From: VSJD01 sp041653875
GTDB taxonomy: Bacteria > Verrucomicrobiota > Kiritimatiellia > JAAZAB01
Reading direction: 5' to 3'
DNA length: 64,000 nt
NCBI GenBank assembly: GCA_041653875.1
Contig: JBAZEM010000014.1
Span: 1-64,000, forward strand
Under the pieces are notes generated by a model. That model was not told the origin of the DNA. It made no database searches and saw only the letters and a list, made by a program, of their open reading frames with translations. This document shows, in pieces, positions 58,883 through 64,000 of the stretch. Each line of letters starts with the position of its first letter. Within the stretch, counting starts at the first letter, position 1. Made by a program: the position numbers and the translations under genes.

Positions 58883-60115
58883 CTATGCCGGGGATGGGCG
58901 CGGGCAAAGCCGCAACGACAGCGCCGCGCCCACCAATAGTAATAACGCCGCCACAATGAACGTCAGTTGTCCGGCCCGGCCGGCGTAATGATCCTTGATG
59001 AAAGCGGTCAACTGGGGCCCCACAATGCCGCCAGCCGACCAAGCCGTAAGAATCGCGCCGTAAACCGTGGGCATGACCTCCTGCCCGAACATGACGCCGG
59101 TGAACGACGGCATGACCCCGAATCCGCCGCCATAGCATAGTAACACGTAACAGACCAACACGCCGAACAGCCATGGTTCGCGCACAACCACGAGAGCGGC
59201 AAACACCAGTACCTGGCTGATCAGAATCAGCCGGAACACCAGGATTTGCCCGAGCTTATCGGAAAGCGCGCCCCAAAACAGCCGCCCAAGACCGTTGAAC
59301 AACGAGCTGACGGCGATGAGCGTGGCGCCGGCTACGCTCAGGGCCTCGGCCGTCAATTCCGGACTGCGGGCGTGCAAGAGGTCCTGCAACATGGGCGATT
59401 GAAAGCCGATGAACATGATGCCGACGGTGATGTTGATGAAGAAGATCAGCCACATCAGCACGAAGGCGCCGGACTGCAATGTGGCCCAGGCGGATGCGGC
59501 CGGCTTGACGGCGGACGGCCTGCCGGTTTTGACCGCGGGAACGTTTTGTAAACAGGCGGCCGCCGGCAAGGATACAACAAGGATAATCCCGCACATCCAA
59601 AAGAAAACCTGCGATAAATTGTGCCCGGTATGCGCCATCAATACCGGGGCAATGGCCTTGGCCATGATCAGGGCGCCCAGGCCGAATCCCATCACCACCA
59701 TGCCGGTGACAAGACCCTTCCGATCCGGGAACCACTTGGCCACCGTGGCGACGGGTGTGACGTAGCCCAACCCGAGACCGATCCCGCCGATCACGCCAAA
59801 CCCCAGATACAGCCAGAGCAGTGAGTGCCCGGCAATTGCCAAGCCGGCGATCAGGTGCCCGAGCGCGTAGAGGAAGCCGCCCGTCAGGGCCAGACGCCGT
59901 GGGCCAAAGCGTTCCAGGTTCAGGCCGCCCCAGGCGGCGGCCAGACCCAGAAAACAAATCGCCAGCGAAAATCCCCAGGCGACCTGACTGTTCGAACACC
60001 CGTAGGCGGTCACCAGCGGCTTCTGGAAATAACTCCAGGCATAGACCGTGCCCAGACAAAGCTGCAACAGTGTCCCCGTTAACGCGATCCGCCATCTTTT
60101 CCAAGATGTGGTCAT
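58883..60115 (-). CDS. MFS transporter, oxalate/formate antiporter (OFA) family-like
   Basis: A 410-residue MFS protein with 12 membrane segments. The OFA-type pattern is visible in the first region (ALTGTLLQLCLGTVYAWSYF, then QKPLVTAYGCSNSQVAWGFS), in GLGLGYVTPVATVAKWFPDR between helices 4 and 5, and in FNGLGRLFWGALSDKLG. The family moves small organic acids. The frame is open to 60220, but the extra N-terminus is encoded by a word-repeat; MTTSWKRWRIALTG at 60115 is the normal start. No regulator is nearby. Confidence 0.88.
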   Translation of the reverse strand: MTTSWKRWRIALTGTLLQLCLGTVYAWSYFQKPLVTAYGCSNSQVAWGFSLAICFLGLAAAWGGLNLERFGPRRLALTGGFLYALGHLIAGLAIAGHSLLWLYLGFGVIGGIGLGLGYVTPVATVAKWFPDRKGLVTGMVVMGFGLGALIMAKAIAPVLMAHTGHNLSQVFFWMCGIILVVSLPAAACLQNVPAVKTGRPSAVKPAASAWATLQSGAFVLMWLIFFINITVGIMFIGFQSPMLQDLLHARSPELTAEALSVAGATLIAVSSLFNGLGRLFWGALSDKLGQILVFRLILISQVLVFAALVVVREPWLFGVLVCYVLLCYGGGFGVMPSFTGVMFGQEVMPTVYGAILTAWSAGGIVGPQLTAFIKDHYAGRAGQLTFIVAALLLLVGAALSLRLCPRPSPA

Positions 60116-60187
60116 GATTTGTCGTGAAAGATCAGTTCCTGGTTCTTTGCTCCTCGTTGCCCGCCCTCGGACTGCTGTATTCGATGT

Positions 60188-60218
60188 GCCGTCGTCTGGC
60201 GTCTGGTGTCCGTCGTCC
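60188..60218. repeat. 'gtcgtctggcgtctggtgtc' words upstream of the MFS gene
   Basis: The run gccgtcgtctggcgtctggt, gtccgtcgtcc is the complement of the grpE-internal repeat; 60198-60217 is a perfect 20-nt complement of 53063-53082. It lies in the 117-nt gap between the MTHFR gene and the MFS start. Confidence 0.8.
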
Positions 60219-60232
60219 ATCCCCTTCGACGC

Positions 60233-61030
60233 TTATGCCGCGTTTCCCCAGATTCCCTTGAGCAGTGGGAGCTGTGTCTTATAACCCAAAAGCGCAAGGT
60301 ACAGGCCGCAGTCCGGATAGTTCGCGTGTAATTGGCGAAGGTTCTCAATCGGATCGTAGGGCGTATTCTCCGGGATGGTGTAACCCACGCACTCGGAAAG
60401 CAGGTGGATGTTTTTGGACATCCAGGCATCGATAACGATCGGCAGGCCGAAGGGCCGGAGTGCGTCAAGGCGCGCGTCTTTGCCGATCACCGGCTGGGTG
60501 CATATAAACTTGGCCCCGGCCTCCACCTTGCGGCGCATTTTTTCCAGTTCATGGTCCTGCGGTTCGTAGGGATTGAAGGCCACGCCGCAGGTGAAAGTCC
60601 CCGGATGGCGTTTGTGGATGTAGCGCAGCAATTCGACCGAGGTGACGACCTTGCCGGTCTCGCCGATCGCCTCGGGATTGAGCCGGGGCAATCGCTCGCT
60701 GCCGTCGCCGGAGACCACGAGCAGGTACTTGGCGCCCATCTTGGCGGCCGTATCCAGAATCTGGCCCATGGCGTCCTTGGTGTGGAAGGTGTTGAGATGG
60801 ATCATGAGTTGCTCGGGTTTCACGGGAAGGCCCAATTCCGGAATGATGTCCGTGGCTTGGAAGCTGAGATGGCCCATGGGGTTATCCGTAATACAAGCCA
60901 CATAACCGGCGCCCAGCACGGCGGTGTGCTTTTCCGCGAATTTTGCCAAATCCTCGTCAAGTTTTTCGGAGTTCTGCTTCGGGGTAAGAATTTCGATGTG
61001 ATAGATTTTGTTGTCGATATGATGTTGCAT
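60233..61030 (-). CDS. metF: Methylenetetrahydrofolate reductase family protein
   Basis: A 265-residue TIM-barrel protein of the MTHFR/MetF family (FAD-dependent reduction of methylene-THF to methyl-THF). The N-terminal part has FHIEI-like text (YHIEILTPKQ), a VLGAGYVACITDNPMGHLSF segment, HLNTFHTKDAMG, MGAKYLLVVSGDGSERLPRL (the GD motif), HPGTFTCGVAFNPYEPQDHE and AGAKFICTQPVIGKDA. It is a diverged form and shorter than E. coli MetF (296). The start at MQHHIDNKIYHIEI (61030) has gaggagga upstream; the longer frame from 61075 is unlikely. Possible role in one-carbon metabolism. Confidence 0.8.
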   Translation of the reverse strand: MQHHIDNKIYHIEILTPKQNSEKLDEDLAKFAEKHTAVLGAGYVACITDNPMGHLSFQATDIIPELGLPVKPEQLMIHLNTFHTKDAMGQILDTAAKMGAKYLLVVSGDGSERLPRLNPEAIGETGKVVTSVELLRYIHKRHPGTFTCGVAFNPYEPQDHELEKMRRKVEAGAKFICTQPVIGKDARLDALRPFGLPIVIDAWMSKNIHLLSECVGYTIPENTPYDPIENLRQLHANYPDCGLYLALLGYKTQLPLLKGIWGNAA

Positions 61031-61264
61031 GGTGTTCGTCCTCCTCATGAATTCCGCCACGGTTGCTCGGTGCAAAACTCTATGCCAGAATATCGGTCAC
61101 GCAAACTTGTATATTTCCGCGCCAGAAATACTATATTCGCGCATAAATGCAAGTCGATTTTGATTTGCCGCTATCCCGGAATGAAACGGCATAATTGGGT
61201 TGCGGGCATCGCCCGCATTAATACCTTAACCGCGCGGAACCGCTATAAAAAACAAGAAAATTAC

Positions 61265-61396
61265 AGAAACCAAGGATTTCGACAGGATTCACAGGATTGA
61301 GAATAAAACCAAAAAAGGTGCATCATAGTCTTGTTCGTGACGCAGTTTTTTAAATTCTGTTAATCTTGTTAATCCTGTCGAAAGACTTTTGGTTGC
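61265..61396. repeat. Inverted repeat of 'ttcgacaggattaacaggatt' words
   Basis: The left arm (about 61269-61305) contains ccaaggatttcgacaggatt and cacaggattgagaat. The right arm (about 61352-61393) contains aattctgttaatcttgttaa and tcctgtcgaaagacttttgg. Complement in words with some mismatches. It is in the 378-bp gap between the MTHFR and thioredoxin-DsbD genes. The rest of that gap holds a gcgggcatcgcccgc hairpin near 61203 and no gene. Confidence 0.85.
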
Positions 61397-61408
61397 GGGT
61401 TTCCCGCG

Positions 61409-62569
61409 TTAGAGAATCAGCAGCAGGGCGGCCAGCGCCAGGAACAGCAGGCCCAGCAAACATTTTTCGGCTGCCACATGCCGGCGGCTCCACTCCAGCA
61501 GGCGGGCGGTACGCAGACCCTGCCAGGTCAGGCACAGTACGATCGTCAGCGGTAGAATGAACATCAGGTTGTAGAGCGCCAGATAGCCGACCGCCACGCC
61601 GGCGCCGGTCCCGCTGCGCAGGACCAACACCAGGGTGGGCACATAGACCTGCCCCGTGCATACGCTTTCAAGCGCCGTGACTGCCGCGCCGATCGCGAAC
61701 CCGCCCAGCGCCAGATGCCGGGTCTTCAATCCGCGCCGCATGATCGCGTGCGTTGCCAGCATCAGCGGGCGGGGCAGGCGCAAGGCCATGCCGCGCGCGT
61801 CGCCCCGCGTTTTAAACAGCCAGGCATCCCGGAAGGATAGCGCCGCTAAAACGAACAGCAGCACGGTCATGATGGCATTGATCGTCGCGCGGGCGTGGGC
61901 CATGGCCGCCGGCGGACGCAAGGCCTGGAGCAAACCCAAGCCGATGGCCAGATAGGTCAGGAAGCCGGCGGCACAAAAAGCGCCGCCGGCCAGCAACAAC
62001 CGCGCCCCGCCGATCCGCGCCACAGCCAGCGCGCTCATGAAAAAGACCAGGGTCGCCATGGCGCAAGGGTTCAAGCCGTCCGCCAGCCCGGCGGCCATGA
62101 CACTTAGCGGCGTGAAACGTCGGATCCGGTTGCGCAGCATTTCAAGCGTGGCGCGCGCCGGCGCGGCAACGGAATCCGGCGCCGTGGGAGCGATCAGCAG
62201 TTCGTCCATGGTGTCGAATATTTTGGCGCGAATTTCCGAAAGCCCGCTCAGGAAGAACCGGCCATCGAGCGCCATGCTAACATCCGCGTTATCCTGGATT
62301 TGCAGGCGTTCCTGGTAGCCGGCTATGCGCAGGTAATTCGTCATCTGCGAAACATCTATCCGTTCCAGCCGGTAAAACCCGCGATAGCGCTCGTCGAGTT
62401 CGGGCAGGATCTCGTGCTCCACCCGGTTGCAATTGTCACAGCCGCCCTCGAAAAAGAATTCGATGCGCACCGGCGCCGGATTCGACCCCGCCTCCGCCTT
62501 GCCGGCTGTAAGCGCCGTGGCCAACAAAGCGAATCCGCCAAGGATTAAATTCGAGAGTATTGTGGTCAC
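61409..62569 (-). CDS. Thioredoxin-like/DsbD-like fusion (thiol-disulfide membrane protein)
   Basis: A 386-residue protein: signal or first helix (about 5-22), a thioredoxin-like domain (about 33-125) with CxxC at Cys44-Cys47 (FFFEGGCDNCNRVEHEILPE), then six or seven membrane helices. The helices include GLADGLNPCAMATLVFFMSA and a second conserved cysteine in TALESVCTGQVYVPTLVLVL, matching the paired cysteines of CcdA/DsbD. Such proteins carry reductant across the inner membrane. The order thioredoxin-then-DsbD-helices in one chain is uncommon, as DsbD has the thioredoxin domain at the C-terminus. Confidence 0.82.
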   Translation of the reverse strand: MTTILSNLILGGFALLATALTAGKAEAGSNPAPVRIEFFFEGGCDNCNRVEHEILPELDERYRGFYRLERIDVSQMTNYLRIAGYQERLQIQDNADVSMALDGRFFLSGLSEIRAKIFDTMDELLIAPTAPDSVAAPARATLEMLRNRIRRFTPLSVMAAGLADGLNPCAMATLVFFMSALAVARIGGARLLLAGGAFCAAGFLTYLAIGLGLLQALRPPAAMAHARATINAIMTVLLFVLAALSFRDAWLFKTRGDARGMALRLPRPLMLATHAIMRRGLKTRHLALGGFAIGAAVTALESVCTGQVYVPTLVLVLRSGTGAGVAVGYLALYNLMFILPLTIVLCLTWQGLRTARLLEWSRRHVAAEKCLLGLLFLALAALLLIL

Positions 62570-62673
62570 GTCTTTGGAAATCGGCCGGAGATATAACCGA
62601 AAGTTGTGGATAAAGGAAAAGGGCGTATCCTGGTCTTTGCCGAACGAGGCTGTTGACGGGCGCCCCGGCGCGG

Positions 62674-63516
62674 CTATTTGCCGTCGCCTGCATCCGGCTT
62701 GTTATCTATTCTTGCCTGATTGAATATCCACTCGACCAATTTCTTTTCCCTCCAAGCTTTCAAGTAAGACCCATGACCGACCCCTTCGTAGAGTGTGAGT
62801 TTGATTCTGGTTCCGCCGGCTTCCTTTATGGCGTCGGCCATGTCCTGTGAACCGCTGGTTGGAACTGTGGTGTCTTTGTCGCCATGAAATGCCCAGATTG
62901 GGACTTCCCTGATGACGTGCGCCATGGCGGGGTCCCCGCCTCCGCAAACCGGAACGGCCGCCGCAACAAGCTCGGGGCAGCGCATTACAAAATCCCAAGC
63001 GCCATAACCGCCCATGGAGGCGCCCATGACGTATATGCGGCTTCGATCTACGGACTTATCTTGAATCACCTTGTCGAGGATCATTCTTGCCAGCTTCATA
63101 GGCTTGCTGACCGGAATCTTCAAATAGGCATAGGATCCCTTTGCCCATGGGGTGTCTACCCATTGTTGATCCGCTGGACATTGAGGCATGAGGATGAGAC
63201 ATGGATGCTTGCTCTGAACCTCTTCGGTCATCCAACCGGCCACCCACGGAACGAGCTGCTTCAGATTGTCGTGCCCTCTCTCTCCGGCGCCATGCAAAGA
63301 AAGCACCAAGGGGTATCTATTTCTGGGATTATAACCGCGCGGGATAAACAAGCGGTACGGCATTGTTTGTTCTGACTCGTCCTTGTAGACGTGGGCCTCC
63401 GCATTTTTCGCATAGTATTCCCTGTCGTGCTCGTCGATCTTTTCCGTCAGGGCAATCGGGGTTGAAGGGACCAGGGGAAATGCAGCATGCCCGGATTCGC
63501 TGGTTTTGGACTTCAT
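62674..63516 (-). CDS. Alpha/beta hydrolase, esterase/dienelactone hydrolase-like
   Basis: A 280-residue alpha/beta hydrolase. The catalytic triad can be placed: Ser167 in GASMGGYGAW, Asp213 or Asp215 in HGDKDTTVP and His248 in GVGHGS. YPLVLSLHGAGERG gives the oxyanion-hole region. The PHB-depolymerase/feruloyl-esterase-like order is similar to predicted esterases often fused to or exported with lipoprotein signals, but this protein has no signal peptide. The substrate is not predictable. Base composition is lower in GC than the neighbouring genes, which may point to recent arrival. Confidence 0.85.
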   Translation of the reverse strand: MKSKTSESGHAAFPLVPSTPIALTEKIDEHDREYYAKNAEAHVYKDESEQTMPYRLFIPRGYNPRNRYPLVLSLHGAGERGHDNLKQLVPWVAGWMTEEVQSKHPCLILMPQCPADQQWVDTPWAKGSYAYLKIPVSKPMKLARMILDKVIQDKSVDRSRIYVMGASMGGYGAWDFVMRCPELVAAAVPVCGGGDPAMAHVIREVPIWAFHGDKDTTVPTSGSQDMADAIKEAGGTRIKLTLYEGVGHGSYLKAWREKKLVEWIFNQARIDNKPDAGDGK

Positions 63517-63595
63517 TCTGTTGTCTCCTGTTTGGATGACGGCACGGGTTGACCGCCGGCGTCAGGCGGTAGGCTCGACCCGCTGGTCCGACTTT

Positions 63596-63760
63596 TTATC
63601 CCCAATTGTCTGATTCCATATTGGCAATGCCCGCGTCTTGTGGGCTGAGTAAACCAGGAACGAGTGTTTCCAAACAGGTAGATGAGAAAAGAATCCATAC
63701 GATCCAAAAAAACACGGATATCGCAAGAAGAAACAGCAACCGTTTCTTGCGTATATTCAT
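63596..63760 (-). CDS. Small membrane or secreted protein, 54 aa
   Basis: Translation gives a positively charged start (MNIRKKRLL), a hydrophobic helix (FLLAISVFFWIVWILFSS) and a 26-residue hydrophilic tail (TCLETLVPGLLSPQDAGIAN then MESDNWG). This looks like a genuine small membrane protein or signal-bearing peptide. The ribosome site is weak and no homologue is known to me. It lies 79 nt upstream of the esterase start on the same strand. Confidence 0.4.
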   Translation of the reverse strand: MNIRKKRLLFLLAISVFFWIVWILFSSTCLETLVPGLLSPQDAGIANMESDNWG

Positions 63761-63797
63761 TTCATATCGGTAATGTCCCGTCGGTTGTTAAAATAAA

Positions 63798-63827
63798 GTG
63801 ACGGTTTCCAGTCTGATCCGATACAAT
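63798..63827 (+). promoter_or_regulatory. Possible promoter for the terminal ORF
   Basis: GTGACG (63798-63803) and TACAAT (63822-63827), 18-nt spacer, 4/6 and 5/6 matches. It is inside the inverted repeat region (63799-63862) that precedes the ORF. Weak. Confidence 0.3.
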
Positions 63828-63862
63828 CGGATTGGATAAAAACAAAAGAAAGGAAACCGTCA
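63799..63862. repeat. Inverted repeat around the leader of the terminal ORF
   Basis: tgacggtttcc (63799-63809) and ggaaaccgtca (63852-63862) are perfect 11-nt complements. The right arm overlaps the ORF start codon, so the ribosome site (aaaggaaa) would be in the stem. Inside is another pair, atccgat/atcggat. It could be the end of an insertion sequence or an attenuator. Confidence 0.7.
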
Positions 63863-64000
63863 TGAGGGCAGATCTTATCAAAGCGGTATTGGGTGGGCAA
63901 GCGGGACTTGATGATTGCAACCATTCCAAATCATATTCGCATTTGAGCGTTGGGCGTGGCAATAGCAAAATAGTGGCGAGTCAAGGGCAGAACTTGGCGG
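63862..64000 (+). CDS. Partial ORF, cut by the window edge
   Basis: An open frame of at least 46 codons with no stop before the window edge. The beginning reads MRADLIKAVLGGQAGLDDCN then HSKSYSHLSVGRGNSKIVAS. I do not recognise it. Base composition is lower in GC than most of the window. The preceding perfect inverted repeat and the aaaggaaa ribosome site fit a mobile element's transposase start, but there is no motif to confirm this. Confidence 0.4.
   Translation, partial: MRADLIKAVLGGQAGLDDCNHSKSYSHLSVGRGNSKIVASQGQNLA

Noticed and set aside
61108..61132. Operator-like tatttc/gaaata repeat upstream of metF
   Set aside because: 6-nt arms only, with a 7-nt spacer; not enough to call a binding site.
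63513..63707. 64-codon minus-strand frame overlapping the 54-aa ORF
   Set aside because: The other frame gives a clean signal or membrane helix; this one gives a random-looking Arg/Gly/Pro peptide.

Overview
The window is GC-rich, gene-dense bacterial chromosome. It carries about 55 protein-coding genes on both strands, no rRNA or tRNA that I could see, and no CRISPR array. The mix suggests a Gram-negative of the PVC group, plausibly Verrucomicrobiota/Kiritimatiellota-like: Kdo transferase, Wzm/Wzt O-antigen export, LpoB/YcfL lipoproteins, a DUF2723 giant membrane protein, a GH109-type NAD-dependent glycosidase, a GDP-mannose 3,5-epimerase homologue and LA_2272-like surface repeats. That placement is inference from gene content, not a search result.

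Layout. 1-5.3 kb (minus strand): leuC, mnmA, a hypothetical gene and a DUF2851 gene. 5.6-13.2 kb (plus): a five-gene envelope unit of ABC ATPase, ABC-2 permease, GldG-like subunit, DUF4340 protein and AsmA-like protein. 13.4-16.5 kb: GH109-like oxidoreductase/glycosidase, cupin, iron-type alcohol dehydrogenase. 16.6-20.8 kb: a second ABC exporter and a tryptophan-rich helical-repeat protein. 20.9-28.1 kb (minus): O-antigen type export (Wzm, Wzt), a coiled-coil protein, a glycosyltransferase, a secreted M28/glutaminyl-cyclase-like enzyme and a large GT-C-like membrane protein. 28.3-29.9 kb: tlyA-nadK. 30.0-38.1 kb: an unusual envelope lipoprotein region with CsgG-like, YcfL-like and LpoB-like proteins, two LPP20-like paralogues (one fused to ZU5-like and transglutaminase-like domains), a CsgG-FGE fusion and a surface-repeat protein. 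38.2-43 kb: unknown gene, dprA, a xerC-type recombinase, waaA. 43-48 kb: GDP-mannose epimerase, Wzz-like protein, leuB, asd. 48.1-49.6 kb: small lipoprotein, coiled-coil protein, truncated uroporphyrinogen-decarboxylase-like gene. 49.8-55.7 kb: rsmI, STAS protein, SpoIIE-type phosphatase, grpE, dnaJ, rsmE. 55.8-63.8 kb (minus): DUF2723 protein, MFS transporter, MTHFR, thioredoxin-DsbD fusion, esterase, small membrane ORF. The window ends in a partial ORF.

The most striking content is between the genes. (1) A modular repeat family has a conserved head (ATG-Y-N-N-AGGAA), a conserved tail (AAAGTYGC-hairpin-GGCCTAATTT) and interchangeable hairpin cargo. Its ten visible tails have different stem sequences but, with one single-mismatch exception, keep base pairing. 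It sits immediately downstream of stop codons at 2.7, 8.8, 44.0 and 51.2 kb, with fragments at 16.5 and 58.8 kb. (2) At least nine families of intergenic inverted repeats have arms that are themselves tandem runs of degenerate roughly 7-12 nt words. Different families share the same architecture, and two copies of one family bracket the 5.6-13.2 kb ABC operon. Several arms run into coding sequence and encode protein ends (ABC ATPase, GrpE, STAS protein, RsmE), and a related run encodes part of the GrpE N-terminus.
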